50,197 nt of DNA, from positions 1 through 50,197 of the forward strand of contig JALXEF010000105.1 of NCBI GenBank assembly GCA_027069855.1, written 5' to 3'. How positions within the stretch are numbered: position 1 is the stretch's first letter; each line of letters starts with the position of its first letter. Position numbers and translations under genes: made by a program. Below are positions 23,181 to 32,116 of this stretch, piece by piece. Under the pieces are notes generated by a model. That model was not told the DNA's origin. It saw only the letters and a list, made by a program, of their open reading frames with translations, and did not search any database. The DNA comes from Caldifarciminota bacterium. GTDB taxonomy: Bacteria; Hydrothermota; Hydrothermia; WGAB01.

Positions 23181-23528
23181 ATGGTGGGAAGAAGCGTACG
23201 CAGGTTCGTGCTGGCCTCGCCCAAGAAACTGAAGCCCCTGATGGAACTCATCCGCGGGCGGTCCGTGAGTGAGGCCTACTGGCTCCTGGAGGGCAACGCC
23301 AAGCGGCGCCTGTCCACCCATGTCATGAAGACCCTGAAGGCCGCGGTGGCTTCGTACCGCGAAAAGGCCGGCACCGATGCCCGGCCCGACGACGAACTCG
23401 TGGTGCGGACCGCCAAGGTGGACCGGGGCCCGATCCTGAAGCGCTGGCGTCCGGCGTGGCGGGGCCGGGCCGTGATGCGCCGCCGGCGCATGAGCCACAT
23501 CACCATTGAAGTGGCCGAAGCCGAATAG
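23181..23528 (+). CDS. rplV: 50S ribosomal protein L22
   Basis: A 115-residue tunnel protein whose beta-hairpin narrows the exit tunnel. It contains [19 protein letters not shown] and the hairpin region [25 protein letters not shown]. Ribosome binding site is weak; translation is likely coupled to rpsS, which ends 2 bases earlier. Confidence 0.95.
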   Translation: MVGRSVRRFVLASPKKLKPLMELIRGRSVSEAYWLLEGNAKRRLSTHVMKTLKAAVASYREKAGTDARPDDELVVRTAKVDRGPILKRWRPAWRGRAVMRRRRMSHITIEVAEAE

Positions 23529-23536
23529 GAGGACCC

Positions 23537-24190
23537 ATGGGACAGAAAGTTCATCCAACCGGATTCCGACTCGGCGTCATTAAAGACTGGGAGGCCCGCT
23601 GGTTCGCCCGGGGAAAGAGGATCGCCGAGTACCTGCACGAAGACCTCAAGATCCGCGATTACCTGGAAAAGCGCCTCAAGCACGCAGGCCTCTCGCGGGT
23701 GACCATTGAGCGTACGGCCGATCGCCTGACCGTGAACATCTACACCTCCCGTCCCGGGGTGGTGATCGGCAGCAAGGGCCGGGAAGCCGACAACATCCGC
23801 CGGGAACTGGAGTACCTGACCGGGCGCAAGAGCATCTACCTGAACATCAACGAGGTGCGGATCCCGGAGATCGACGCACCCCTGATCGCCAAGAACATCG
23901 CCTACCGCCTGGAACAGCGGGTGTCCCATCGCCGCGCCATGAAGCGGGCCGTGGAGCTCGCCATGAAGATGGGTGCCAAGGGCATCCGGGTGCAGGTGAA
24001 GGGCCGGCTGGGCGGCGCCGAAATCGCCCGGAAGGAATGGTACCGCGTGGGCCGCGTGCCCCTGCAGACCCTGCGGGCGGACATCGACTACGCCGAGGCC
24101 ACGGCCTTCACCAAGGCCGGCACCGTGGGTGTGAAGGTGTGGGTGTACAAAGGCGACGTGCTGCAGCGCGAGGAAGAGGAGGTGGAGTAG
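23537..24190 (+). CDS. rpsC: 30S ribosomal protein S3
   Basis: A 217-residue protein at the mRNA entry site with helicase-linked residues. [19 protein letters not shown] is the standard start. A KH domain with [18 protein letters not shown] lies near residues 70-95, and the C-terminal domain has [34 protein letters not shown] precedes the ATG. The segment shows slightly less T-ending codon use than rpoBC. Confidence 0.97.
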   Translation: MGQKVHPTGFRLGVIKDWEARWFARGKRIAEYLHEDLKIRDYLEKRLKHAGLSRVTIERTADRLTVNIYTSRPGVVIGSKGREADNIRRELEYLTGRKSIYLNINEVRIPEIDAPLIAKNIAYRLEQRVSHRRAMKRAVELAMKMGAKGIRVQVKGRLGGAEIARKEWYRVGRVPLQTLRADIDYAEATAFTKAGTVGVKVWVYKGDVLQREEEEVE

Positions 24191-24193
24191 GCC

Positions 24194-24613
24194 ATGTGGA
24201 TGCCAAAACGCACCAAGTACCGCAAGATGCAGCGCGGCCGGATGAAGGGCAAGGCCCAGGCCGGCTACTTCATCGCCTTCGGTGAATACGGGCTCAAGGC
24301 CATCGGGCGTGGCTACATCAACGGACGCCAGATTGAGGCAGCACGAATCGCCATCACCCGACACCTGAAGAAGGGCGGCAAGCTCTGGATCCGCATTTTC
24401 CCGGATAAGCCGATCACCAAGAAACCTGCAGAAACACGGATGGGTAAGGGCAAGGGCAATGTGGAAGAGTGGGTGGCCGTGATTCGGCCCGGGCGCATCC
24501 TCTTTGAACTCGCCGGTGTCAGCGAGGAGGATGCCCGCGAGGCCTTCCGGCTGGCCTCCCATAAGTTGCCCATTAAAACCCGGTTCGTGTCCATCAGCGA
24601 GGGTGGCGTATGA
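24194..24613 (+). CDS. rplP: 50S ribosomal protein L16
   Basis: A 139-residue protein that helps position A-site t[22 protein letters not shown] matches the usual MLMPKR start, so I keep the first ATG (the second, at 24200, is possible). Signature region [24 protein letters not shown]. The tail overlaps rpmC by ATGA. Confidence 0.96.
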   Translation: MWMPKRTKYRKMQRGRMKGKAQAGYFIAFGEYGLKAIGRGYINGRQIEAARIAITRHLKKGGKLWIRIFPDKPITKKPAETRMGKGKGNVEEWVAVIRPGRILFELAGVSEEDAREAFRLASHKLPIKTRFVSISEGGV

Positions 24614-24810
24614 AGCCGGCAGAACTCAGAGAGATGACCGTGGAGGAACTGCGCGACCTCCTGAACGAACTCAAGGAGCAACTGTTCCAGCTCCGGCTGG
24701 AACGGGCCCGGGGGTCCCTGGGGCAACCGCACCGCTTCCGGCAGGTGCGCCGGGATATCGCCCGGGTGCTCACCATTCTCAGGGAAAAGGAAAGCCATGA
24801 ACGGGCATAA
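24610..24810 (+). CDS. rpmC: 50S ribosomal protein L29
   Basis: A 66-residue helical-hairpin protein at the tunnel exit next to L23. [32 protein letters not shown] is the family pattern, then [18 protein letters not shown]. Overlaps rplP at its start and rpsQ by 14 bases at its end. Confidence 0.95.
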   Translation: MKPAELREMTVEELRDLLNELKEQLFQLRLERARGSLGQPHRFRQVRRDIARVLTILREKESHERA

Positions 24811-25063
24811 GGGAGAACGCAAGCAGCGGGTGGGCATTGTGGTGTCCGACAAGATGGACAAGACCCGGGTGGTCATGGTGGAAACCCTGGTGCAGCACCC
24901 GCGCTACAAGAAGTACATCAAGCGCCGGAAAAAGTTTTACGCCCACGACGAGAACAACGAGTCGCGGGTGGGCGACCTGGTGCAGATCATGGAAACCCGC
25001 CCGCTGTCCAAGCTTAAGCGTTGGCGGATTGTGAAAATCCTGCGGAAGGCGCCTGTGCTGTAA
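24797..25063 (+). CDS. rpsQ: 30S ribosomal protein S17
   Basis: An 88-residue OB-fold protein that binds 16S rRNA early in assembly. [20 protein letters not shown] and [18 protein letters not shown] are the hallmark segments, and [20 protein letters not shown] is the signature. AGGGAAAAGGAAAGCC precedes the ATG within rpmC. Confidence 0.96.
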   Translation: MNGHKGERKQRVGIVVSDKMDKTRVVMVETLVQHPRYKKYIKRRKKFYAHDENNESRVGDLVQIMETRPLSKLKRWRIVKILRKAPVL

Positions 25064-25075
25064 GGAGGACGACCC

Positions 25076-25444
25076 ATGATCCAGGACTTTACCCGACTGA
25101 AAATCGCCGACAACACCGGAGCCCAGGAGGCCATGGTGATCAAGGTGCTCGGGGGAACCCGGCGCAAGTACGCCTATGTGGGCGACATTGTGGTGGTGAC
25201 CATCAAGGAGGCCATCCCCGGAGCACCGGTCAAGCGGGGCGATGTGGCCCGGGCGGTGATCGTTCGGACCCGCAAGGAGATGCGCAGGCCCGACGGCACC
25301 TACATCAAGTTTGACGACAACGCCGCAGTGCTCATTGACCAGAACAACGAGCCCCGCGGCACCCGGGTGTTCGGCCCGGTGGCCCGGGAACTCCGGGAAC
25401 GGCGCTTCATGAAGATCGTGTCGCTGGCGCCGGAGGTGGTGTGA
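25076..25444 (+). CDS. rplN: 50S ribosomal protein L14
   Basis: A 122-residue protein at the subunit interface (bridge B8). [20 protein letters not shown] is the family start; [22 protein letters not shown] and [16 protein letters not shown] follow. TAAGGAGGACGACCC precedes the ATG. Standard length. Confidence 0.97.
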   Translation: MIQDFTRLKIADNTGAQEAMVIKVLGGTRRKYAYVGDIVVVTIKEAIPGAPVKRGDVARAVIVRTRKEMRRPDGTYIKFDDNAAVLIDQNNEPRGTRVFGPVARELRERRFMKIVSLAPEVV

Positions 25445-25446
25445 CC

Positions 25447-25764
25447 ATGGCCGCCAAGATCAAGAAGGGCGATACCGTGATGGTCATGGTGGGCCGGTCC
25501 CGGGGCCATGTGGGCAAGGTCAAAAAGGTTTTCCCGAAGGAAAAACGTGCCCTGGTGGAGGGCGCCAACATCGTGAAGCGTCACCTTCGGTCCCGTCGGG
25601 AAAACCAGCCCAGCGGCATCGTGGAAATGGAAGCCCCCATCCACATCTCCAACCTCATGCTCGTGTGCCCCAACTGCGGCGAACCCACCCGCGTCGGATT
25701 CCAGATCCGCGAAGACGGCACCAAGGTTCGGGTGTGCAAAAAGTGTGGCGGGGTGATTGACTGA
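25447..25764 (+). CDS. rplX: 50S ribosomal protein L24 with zinc-ribbon-like end
   Basis: A 105-residue assembly initiator. The KOW motif is KIKKGDTVMVMVGRSRGHVGKV, followed by VEGANIVKRHLR. The C-terminal half carries two CxxC pairs (CPNC and CKKC), a zinc-ribbon-like feature present in many but not all L24 proteins. The ORF track begins at GTG 25441, only 2 bases after GGAGGTG; the ATG at 25447 has 8-base spacing and is preferred. Confidence 0.95.
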   Translation: MAAKIKKGDTVMVMVGRSRGHVGKVKKVFPKEKRALVEGANIVKRHLRSRRENQPSGIVEMEAPIHISNLMLVCPNCGEPTRVGFQIREDGTKVRVCKKCGGVID

Positions 25765-25765
25765 C

Positions 25766-26305
25766 ATGAACCTCTTGGAAGAATTCCGCAAAAACATCGT
25801 GCCCCAGTTGATGAAGGAACTCGGGGTGGACAACCCCATGCAGGTCCCCCGGATCGAGAAGGTGGTCATCAATGTGACCGACGGCGAGGCCGTGAAGGAC
25901 CCCAAGATCCTGGATGTGATCGCCCAGGATCTGGCGCTCATCACCGGCCAGAAGCCCCGCCTGATCCGGGCGCGGAAGTCGGTGGCCGCCTTCCACCTGC
26001 GGAAGGGCATGCCCATCGCGCTGAAGGTGACCCTGCGGGGGAAGCGGGCCTACGACTTCATCGTGCGGCTCGTGCACTTCGCCCTGCCCCGGGTTCGGGA
26101 CTTCCGTGGTATTCCCCTCGACGGCTTCGACGGACGCGGCAACTACAACTTCGGCCTCAGCGAACACACTGTGTTCCCGGAGATCGACATCGACAAGGTA
26201 AAACGCGTGTTCGGCATGGACATCAACATCACCACCACGGCCAAGACCGATCGGGAGGCGCTGGCACTCCTCAGGGCCCTCGGCTTCCCCTTTGAAAGGA
26301 GGTAA
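25766..26305 (+). CDS. rplE: 50S ribosomal protein L5
   Basis: A 179-residue central-protuberance protein that binds 5S r[19 protein letters not shown] and [23 protein letters not shown] are hallmarks, and the C-terminal region has [20 protein letters not shown]. The ORF track starts at a TTG three codons earlier; the ATG at 25766, 8 bases after GGGGTGAT, gives the usual family length. Confidence 0.96.
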   Translation: MNLLEEFRKNIVPQLMKELGVDNPMQVPRIEKVVINVTDGEAVKDPKILDVIAQDLALITGQKPRLIRARKSVAAFHLRKGMPIALKVTLRGKRAYDFIVRLVHFALPRVRDFRGIPLDGFDGRGNYNFGLSEHTVFPEIDIDKVKRVFGMDINITTTAKTDREALALLRALGFPFERR

Positions 26306-26307
26306 CC

Positions 26308-26496
26308 GTGGCAACCAAGGCTCAGTGGGCCAAGACCTTTCTGAAGAAACCCAAGTATCCGGTGCGCCATCGGAACCGGTGCCGCCGCTGTGGTCGGCCC
26401 CGGGGCTACATCCGGAAGTTTGGTCTGTGCCGGATTTGCTTCCGGGAACTCGCCCTGCAGGGCAAGATTCCGGGTGTGAAAAAGGCCAGTTGGTAA
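26308..26496 (+). CDS. rpsN: 30S ribosomal protein S14, zinc-binding type
   Basis: A 62-residue protein with a GTG start after AAAGGAGGTAACC. Two CxxC pairs (CRRC and CRIC) surround [12 protein letters not shown], the zinc form (type Z) rather than the longer zinc-free form. The end reads [15 protein letters not shown], the standard C-terminus. Confidence 0.97.
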   Translation: MATKAQWAKTFLKKPKYPVRHRNRCRRCGRPRGYIRKFGLCRICFRELALQGKIPGVKKASW

Positions 26497-26511
26497 GGAG
26501 GACGAATCGCC

Positions 26512-26910
26512 ATGATGCAGGATCCGATTGCTGACCTCATCACCCGGATTCGGAACGCCGTGCGGGCCCGGAAGGAGGAAGTGGAGGTTCGCCCCGCTTC
26601 CAAACTCAAGGCCGGCATCTGTGAGATCCTCAAGCGCGAAGGCTATATCACCGGCTACGAAGTGCATCAGGATTCCCGCGGCGGCTCCATCCGGATCCAG
26701 CTCAAGTACCTTCCCAGCGGTGAGCCGGTGCTGACCCAGCTGCAGAGGGTGTCTAAGCCCTCGCGCCGGGTGTATGTGGACTCCCGCAATATCCCCTGGG
26801 TGAAGAACGGCCTGGGCATCGCCATTCTTTCCACTTCCCAGGGGTTGATGACCGACCGGGAGGCCCGCCGCCGGCGCATCGGGGGCGAGGTGCTCATCTA
26901 CGCCTGGTAG
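26512..26910 (+). CDS. rpsH: 30S ribosomal protein S8
   Basis: A 132-residue 16S rRNA-binding protein and, in enterobacteria, the spc operon repressor. MMQDPIADLITRIRNAVRA is the family start; the C-terminal signature is GIAILSTSQGLMTDREARRRRIGGEVL. TAAGGAGGACG precedes two adjacent ATGs; the first is taken. Confidence 0.97.
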   Translation: MMQDPIADLITRIRNAVRARKEEVEVRPASKLKAGICEILKREGYITGYEVHQDSRGGSIRIQLKYLPSGEPVLTQLQRVSKPSRRVYVDSRNIPWVKNGLGIAILSTSQGLMTDREARRRRIGGEVLIYAW

Positions 26911-26923
26911 GAGGTGACCTGAG

Positions 26924-27475
26924 ATGTCGCGCATTGGCAAGAAACCGGTTCCCATTCCCGAAGGCGTCACCGTGGAATGGAAGGGCGACCAGATCGTGGT
27001 GACCGGCCCCAAGGGCACCCTGTCCTACCGGCCCCATCCCGACATGAAGATTGAGATCGACACCGAAGCCCGCGAGATCCGCGTGCAGCGGCCCAACGAC
27101 CTCAAGTTCTTCAAGGCTCTCCACGGCACCACCCGCCAGATTTTGAACAACATGGTGATCGGGGTGTCGCAGGGGTTCCGGAAGGAGCTGGAGGTCGTGG
27201 GCACCGGCTGGCGCGCCCGCATGGAGGGCAACACCCTGGTGCTCTCCGTGGGGTATTCCCACGATGTGCGGGTGGAGCCCCTGCCCGGCGTGTCCATCGC
27301 CGTGGAAGGCCAGAACAAGATCATCGTGACCGGCATTGACAAGCAGAAGGTCGGACAGATGGCGGCGGACATCCGTGCGGTGCGGCCGCCCGAGCCTTAT
27401 AAGGGCAAGGGCATCCGCTATGTGGGCGAGAAGGTGCGCCGGAAGGCCGGCAAGGCCGGCGTGAAGGCCGCCTGA
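26924..27475 (+). CDS. rplF: 50S ribosomal protein L6
   Basis: A 183-residue protein near the sarcin-ricin loop with two similar domains. MSRIGKKPVPIPEGV is the standard start and the C-terminal signature reads PEPYKGKGIRYVGEKVRRKAGK. TAGGAGGTGACCTGAG precedes the ATG. Confidence 0.97.
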   Translation: MSRIGKKPVPIPEGVTVEWKGDQIVVTGPKGTLSYRPHPDMKIEIDTEAREIRVQRPNDLKFFKALHGTTRQILNNMVIGVSQGFRKELEVVGTGWRARMEGNTLVLSVGYSHDVRVEPLPGVSIAVEGQNKIIVTGIDKQKVGQMAADIRAVRPPEPYKGKGIRYVGEKVRRKAGKAGVKAA

Positions 27476-27490
27476 GAGGGGTGAACCAAC

Positions 27491-27868
27491 ATGAGACCAG
27501 AAGAGAAAGTTTGGCGCAGAAAACGGCGTCATCTTCGGGTTCGGAAGAAGATCCGGGGCACCCAGGAACGGCCGCGGATCACCGTGAAGAAAACCGCCAA
27601 GCACATTTACGCCCAGCTGGTGGTGGATCCTCCCTTCGGCACCTCCCGGGTGTTGACCGGGGTGTCGTCGCTCTCGCCGGAGATCCGCGACCAGATCAAA
27701 GAGGCCAAGGGCAAGATCGCCAAGGCCCGCATCGTGGGCCTGTATCTCGCCAAGAAGGCCCAGGAACTGGGCATCAAACGGGTGGTATTCGACCGCTCGG
27801 GTTACCTGTATCACGGCCGTGTGAAGGCCCTGGCCGAGGGTGCCCGCGAAGGAGGACTGGAGTTCTGA
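27491..27868 (+). CDS. rplR: 50S ribosomal protein L18
   Basis: A 125-residue 5S rRNA-binding protein. It shows [22 protein letters not shown]-like basic start, [10 protein letters not shown], and the C-terminal [24 protein letters not shown], all family marks. GAGAGGGGTGAACCAAC precedes the ATG. Confidence 0.96.
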   Translation: MRPEEKVWRRKRRHLRVRKKIRGTQERPRITVKKTAKHIYAQLVVDPPFGTSRVLTGVSSLSPEIRDQIKEAKGKIAKARIVGLYLAKKAQELGIKRVVFDRSGYLYHGRVKALAEGAREGGLEF

Positions 27869-27869
27869 T

Positions 27870-28448
27870 ATGGCACGCTATTCCTTGAGCAACGGCGTTT
27901 CCGATTTTATTGAAACCGTCGTCACCATCCGGCGGGTGACCAAGGTCACCAAGGGCGGCCGGAAGTTCAAACTCTCGGCCTGGGTGGTGGTGGGCGATGG
28001 CAAAGGCCGGGTAGGCATCGGCCACGGCAAGGCCGTGGAAACCCCGGAGGCCATCCGCAAGGCCACCCAGAAGGCCTACAAGGACCTCAAAAAGGTGGTG
28101 ATCCTGAAGGGCACCGTGCCCCACGAGGTGATCGGCAAGATGGGGGCCACCAAGGTGCTCATCAAACCGGCCGCTCCCGGGACCGGGATCATCGCCTGTC
28201 AGCCCGTGCGTGCGGTACTGGAGGCCGCCGGCTACGAGAACGCGCTCACCAAGTCGCTCGGCGCCAACAATGCGGTGAACCTGCTGAAGGCAACCCTCAA
28301 CGCCCTCACCCAGTTGAAGAGTCCGGAAGAGGTAGCGAAGGCCCGGGGAGTACCCGTCAATCGGGTCTTGAGGAGGTACAGAAGTGAAAGACAAATGGCT
28401 GAAGATCACGCAGGTGAGGTCGAGCATCGGCAAACACAAGAAGGCTAA
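27870..28448 (+). CDS. rpsE: 30S ribosomal protein S5 with extended tail
   Basis: A 192-residue protein at the mRNA entry site, important for accuracy. The N-terminal dsRNA-binding-like domain has [25 protein letters not shown], and the C-terminal domain has [23 protein letters not shown] and [14 protein letters not shown]. The last 22 or so residues (from [11 protein letters not shown]) have no family likeness that I can see and overlap rpmD by 65 bases. The ORF track starts 10 residues early; the ATG at 27870 follows the rplR stop. Confidence 0.95.
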   Translation: MARYSLSNGVSDFIETVVTIRRVTKVTKGGRKFKLSAWVVVGDGKGRVGIGHGKAVETPEAIRKATQKAYKDLKKVVILKGTVPHEVIGKMGATKVLIKPAAPGTGIIACQPVRAVLEAAGYENALTKSLGANNAVNLLKATLNALTQLKSPEEVAKARGVPVNRVLRRYRSERQMAEDHAGEVEHRQTQEG

Positions 28449-28587
28449 GCGTACCCTGGAGGCCCTGGGCCTGGGGCGCATCGGCAAGAGCCGGATCCAC
28501 AAAGACTCGCCGTCGCTGCGCGGAATGCTCCAGGTGGTACGGGAGTATGTGAAAGTGGAGGAAGTGGACCATGTGGACGCTGAGTAA
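28384..28587 (+). CDS. rpmD: 50S ribosomal protein L30
   Basis: A 67-residue protein with a GTG start after [40 protein letters not shown] matches the family pattern and LRGMLQVVREYVKVEE is the end. It begins inside rpsE and ends inside rplO, an unusually nested position. Confidence 0.94.
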   Translation: MKDKWLKITQVRSSIGKHKKAKRTLEALGLGRIGKSRIHKDSPSLRGMLQVVREYVKVEEVDHVDAE

Positions 28588-29044
28588 CATCGGGCCGAAG
28601 AAGGGTGCCAAGAAGAAGAGAAAGCGGGTGGGCCGGGGCATCGGCTCGGGCCACGGCAAAACCGCCACCAAGGGGCATAAGGGCCAGCTGGCCCGCTCGG
28701 GCGGCGGCAAGGGCCCGGGCTTTGAAGGCGGCCAGATGCCCCTGTACCGCCGTTTGCCCAAGAAGGGCTTTAAGAACCCCTTCCGCGTGGAGTACCAGGT
28801 GGTGAACCTGAACCGCCTGGAGGAGCGCTTTGAGGACGGCGCCACCGTGACCCCCGAGGTGCTGGAACAGGTACGCCTGGTGCGGGACGCCCACAAGCCC
28901 ATCAAGATTCTGGCCCGGGGCACCCTCACCAAGAAGCTCACGGTGGTGGCCGATGCGGCCAGCGAGGCAGCCCGTAAGGCCATTGAGGCCGCCGGCGGCA
29001 GTTTCCAGACCCGGCAACCCACTCAACAGGAGGGAGCCTCCTGA
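28571..29044 (+). CDS. rplO: 50S ribosomal protein L15
   Basis: A 157-residue late-assembly protein. It starts MWTLSNIGPKKGAKKKRKRVGRG, then GRGIGSGHGKTATKGHKGQ and FEGGQMPLYRRLPKKGF, the family marks. The C-terminal region has KILARGTLTKKLTVVADAAS. It overlaps rpmD by 17 bases and its stop overlaps the secY start (TGATG). Confidence 0.96.
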   Translation: MWTLSNIGPKKGAKKKRKRVGRGIGSGHGKTATKGHKGQLARSGGGKGPGFEGGQMPLYRRLPKKGFKNPFRVEYQVVNLNRLEERFEDGATVTPEVLEQVRLVRDAHKPIKILARGTLTKKLTVVADAASEAARKAIEAAGGSFQTRQPTQQEGAS

Positions 29045-30360
29045 TGCTGCAGGGTGTCGGCTCTCTCCTGAAGATGGAGGATCTGAAACGCAAGATCCTC
29101 TTCACCTTGCTGATCCTGGCGGTGTACCGGGTGGGCACCCATATTCCCCTGCCCGGCGTGGATGCCCGCGCCCTCGGTGAGTTCTTTAAGGCAGCCCTTC
29201 AGGGTACCACCTTCGGTATCCTGGACATCTTCGTGGGTGGCGCCCTGTCCCGGGCCGCCGTGTTCGGCGTGGGCATCATGCCCTACATCTCGGCCTCCAT
29301 CATCCTGCAGCTGTTGACCACAACGGTGCCCTATCTGGAACGCCTGCAGAAGGAGGGCGAGCACGGCCGCCGCAAGATTGAGCAGTACACCCGGTACCTC
29401 ACCGTGGTGGTGGCGGCCATCCAGGCCTTCGGTGTGGCCATTTTCCTGACCCGGCTCACCAGCCCGGTAACCGGCTCGCCGGTGGTGCCCAACCCCGGGC
29501 CCTTCTTCGTGTTCGTTACCGTGGTGTCGCTGGTGGCGGGCTCCGTGTTCCTCATGTGGCTCGGCGAAGAGATTACCGAACGGGGGATCAGCAACGGCAT
29601 CTCCCTCATCATTTACGCCGGCACCCTGGATTCCGTGCCCAACGAGTTCTTCAACACGCTGCGACTCCTGCGCACGGGCGCCATCACGCCCATCACCCTG
29701 GCCTTCGTGGCGGTGGTGATCCTGCTGACCACGGCGGCGGTGGTGGCCGTCACCGAGGCCCAGCGCCGGATCCCCATCCAGTACGCCAAGCGGGTGGTGG
29801 GGCGCCGCATCTACGGAGGTCAGCAAACCTACCTGCCCCTGACCGTCAATACCGCGGGCGTGATCCCCATCATCTTCGCCCAGAGCCTCATGATGTTTCC
29901 CAGCACCATCGGCACCTTCTGGCAGACCAATGTGATCCAGACCTTCAGCCAGTGGTTCAGCCCCGGGCATCCGGTGTACGACATCATCTACGGCCTGCTC
30001 ATCGTGTTCTTCGCCTACTACTACACGGCCGTGGTCATGAACCCCAAGGACATGGCCGAGAACCTGCAGCGGTACTCGGGCTTCATCCCCGGGGTTCGGC
30101 CGGGCCCCAAAACCGCCGAGTACATTGACCGGGTGATGACCCGGATCCTTCTGCCTGGTGCCATCTTCTTCGCCATCATTGCCATCCTGCCGTGGCACCT
30201 CATTCGCTGGACCAACATTCCCTTTTACTTTGGGGGCACCCGACTGCTCATCATCGTGGGTGTGGCCCTGGAAATCATGCAGAAGATTGAGGCCCACCTG
30301 ATCATGAGGCAGTACGAGGGGCTGCTGAAGAAGGGCAGGATCCGCGGATGGAGAGGCTGA
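29044..30360 (+). CDS. secY: Preprotein translocase subunit SecY
   Basis: A 438-residue channel subunit of the Sec translocon in the inner membrane, with about ten hydrophobic segments. The first segment after RKILFTLLILAVYRVGTHIPLPG is the conserved start. The plug region and GIMPYISASIILQLLTTTVPYLERL (TM2) and RRIPIQYAKRVVG (cytoplasmic loop) are standard. ACAGGAGGGAGCCTCCTG precedes the ATG. SecE is encoded in the upstream operon; SecG is not in the window. Confidence 0.97.
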   Translation: MLQGVGSLLKMEDLKRKILFTLLILAVYRVGTHIPLPGVDARALGEFFKAALQGTTFGILDIFVGGALSRAAVFGVGIMPYISASIILQLLTTTVPYLERLQKEGEHGRRKIEQYTRYLTVVVAAIQAFGVAIFLTRLTSPVTGSPVVPNPGPFFVFVTVVSLVAGSVFLMWLGEEITERGISNGISLIIYAGTLDSVPNEFFNTLRLLRTGAITPITLAFVAVVILLTTAAVVAVTEAQRRIPIQYAKRVVGRRIYGGQQTYLPLTVNTAGVIPIIFAQSLMMFPSTIGTFWQTNVIQTFSQWFSPGHPVYDIIYGLLIVFFAYYYTAVVMNPKDMAENLQRYSGFIPGVRPGPKTAEYIDRVMTRILLPGAIFFAIIAILPWHLIRWTNIPFYFGGTRLLIIVGVALEIMQKIEAHLIMRQYEGLLKKGRIRGWRG

Positions 30361-31019
30361 ACCGGGTCAACCTCATCTTCCTGGGGCCTCCGGGAGCAGG
30401 CAAGGGCACCCAGGCGGAACGCCTGGCCCGGCGGTGGCACCTCAAAAAGATCTCCACCGGTGATATCCTTCGGGAGGCGGTGCGAAACAACACCCCCCTG
30501 GGCCAGAAGGCCCGGGAGTACATGGAGCGGGGCGATCTTGTGCCCGATGAGGTGATGCTCGGGCTCATCCGGGAGGTGCTCCGGGAACTGCCCGAAGGTG
30601 GCTTCATTCTGGACGGTTTCCCCCGCACCCTGGAACAGGCCCGGGGCCTGGATCGCCTGCTCCAGGAACTGAACCTGCAACTCCACGCCGTGGTGCTGTT
30701 TGAGGTGCCCGACGAGGAGATCGTGCGTCGGCTCAGCGCGCGCCGGGTGTGCCCGAAGTGCGGCGCCACCTATAACCTGATTACCGATCCGCCGAAGAAC
30801 GACGAACGGTGCGACCGGTGTGGCGAACCCCTGGTGCTCCGCGACGACGATCATCCCGATACCGTGCGCCACCGCCTGGAGGTGTATCACCGGCAAACCG
30901 AGCCCCTGATTGAGTATTACCGCCGTCGGGATCTGCTGCGGACGATCTCCGGCGTGGGGACCCCTGAGGAAGTGGAAACCCGCCTGCTCCAGGCCCTCCA
31001 GGATGGCCATTCCCATTAA
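30348..31019 (+). CDS. adk: Adenylate kinase, zinc-binding lid
   Basis: A 223-residue enzyme that converts AMP and ATP into two ADP. P-loop LGPPGAGKGTQAERL; AMP-binding DGFPRTLEQA; the lid has CPKC...CDRC, so it binds zinc, as in many Gram-positive and thermophilic forms. It starts 13 bases inside secY and overlaps map by 17 bases, so all three are tightly coupled. Confidence 0.97.
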   Translation: MERLNRVNLIFLGPPGAGKGTQAERLARRWHLKKISTGDILREAVRNNTPLGQKAREYMERGDLVPDEVMLGLIREVLRELPEGGFILDGFPRTLEQARGLDRLLQELNLQLHAVVLFEVPDEEIVRRLSARRVCPKCGATYNLITDPPKNDERCDRCGEPLVLRDDDHPDTVRHRLEVYHRQTEPLIEYYRRRDLLRTISGVGTPEEVETRLLQALQDGHSH

Positions 31020-31761
31020 GACCCCGGAGCAGGTGGCCGGCATCCGCCGGGCCGCCCGGATCGTGGCCGAGGTGTTGAATCTCGTGCCGTCCTGGCTCCG
31101 GCCCGGCATGACCACCGCCGAACTCAACGAAAAGATTGACACCCTGATCCGCCAGCGGGGTGGAATCCCCGCGTTCCTGGGCTACCGGGGGTTCCCGGCG
31201 GCCAGCTGTATTTCCCTAAACCACGAGGTGGTCCACGGCATCCCGTCGCCCCTGAAACGGATCCGGGAAGGGGATCTCGTGAAGGTGGATGTCGGGGTGA
31301 TCTGGCAGGGGTACTACGGCGACGCGGCCCGCACCTACGCGGTGGGCGAGGTGTCGCCCCTGGCCCGCGAACTGATGCGGGTCACGGAACGGGCCCTGTA
31401 CCGGGGCATTGAGCAGGCCCGGCCGGGCCGACGCCTGTACGACATTTCCGCTGCCATCCAGGACGAGGTGGAACGCCACGGGTTCCATGTGGTGCGGGAA
31501 CTCACAGGCCACGGCGTGGGCCTGAAGCTCCACGAAGAGCCCATGATCCCGAACTTCCGGGAGCCCTCCACCCGAAGGATTTTTTTGAAGCCCGGCATGG
31601 TGCTGGCCCTGGAACCCATGGTCAACATCGGCACGCCCAGGGTCTATACTTTAGAAGACCACTGGACGGTGGTAACGGCGGACGGTTCGCTCTCCGCCCA
31701 CTTTGAACACACGGTGTTGATCACCAAGGATCAACCCGAGATCTTAACCCGATTGGACTGA
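31003..31761 (+). CDS. map: Methionine aminopeptidase, type I
   Basis: A 252-residue metalloprotease that removes the initiator Met. The metal ligands fall in VDVGVIWQGYYGDAARTY (two Asp), GHGVGLKLHEEP (His), LALEPMVN (Glu) and FEHTVLI (Glu), the complete type I set. The ORF track begins 31 residues too early, in adk. The usual position of map after secY-adk is kept. Confidence 0.97.
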   Translation: MAIPIKTPEQVAGIRRAARIVAEVLNLVPSWLRPGMTTAELNEKIDTLIRQRGGIPAFLGYRGFPAASCISLNHEVVHGIPSPLKRIREGDLVKVDVGVIWQGYYGDAARTYAVGEVSPLARELMRVTERALYRGIEQARPGRRLYDISAAIQDEVERHGFHVVRELTGHGVGLKLHEEPMIPNFREPSTRRIFLKPGMVLALEPMVNIGTPRVYTLEDHWTVVTADGSLSAHFEHTVLITKDQPEILTRLD

Positions 31762-31764
31762 GCC

Positions 31765-31983
31765 ATGGCCAAGAAGAATGTGATCCGTGTAGAAGGAACG
31801 GTGAAGGAAGTGCTCCCGAACGCCATGTTTCGGGTGGAGCTGGACAACGGTCTCCTGGTGCTGGCCCATGTTTCCGGCAAGATGCGGATGCACTACATCA
31901 AGATTTTGCCGGGAGACCGGGTTACCGTGGAACTCACGCCCTACGACCTGACCCGGGGCCGGATCGTGTACCGCTACAAGTAG
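31765..31983 (+). CDS. infA: Translation initiation factor IF-1
   Basis: A 72-residue OB-fold factor that binds the A site of the 30S subunit during initiation. [24 protein letters not shown] is the standard start and [24 protein letters not shown] the signature. It is the last gene of the operon: rpmJ, rpsM, rpsK, rpsD, rpoA and rplQ, which usually follow, are missing and a terminator begins 36 bases later. Confidence 0.97.
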   Translation: MAKKNVIRVEGTVKEVLPNAMFRVELDNGLLVLAHVSGKMRMHYIKILPGDRVTVELTPYDLTRGRIVYRYK

Positions 31984-32019
31984 GCCCTTTCCCCTGGTGA
32001 ACCGTTTTTCCGTGTGCCT

Positions 32020-32048
32020 GGGCCGCCGATAGAGGGCGGCCCTTGTTT
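32020..32048 (+). terminator. Intrinsic terminator after infA
   Basis: GGGCCGCC (32020-32027) pairs with GGCGGCCC (32035-32042) around the loop GATAGAG, followed by TTGTTT. It ends the plus-strand str-S10-spc operon. Confidence 0.8.
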
Positions 32049-32053
32049 GGCGT

Positions 32054-32095
32054 AAAAAACGGCCGGGGCCGCGGCAACCGCCGCGGCCCCGGCCG
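32054..32095 (-). terminator. Intrinsic terminator of the minus-strand envelope operon
   Basis: A 16-bp perfect stem (32060-32075 with 32080-32095, four-base loop AACC). On the minus strand it is followed by GTTTTTTACG, a strong T-run. It lies 21 bases after the stop of the secreted FG-GAP protein. It faces the plus-strand terminator, giving two-way insulation. Confidence 0.85.
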
Positions 32096-32116
32096 AAATC
32101 TTTGGTGCCTTCCGGC

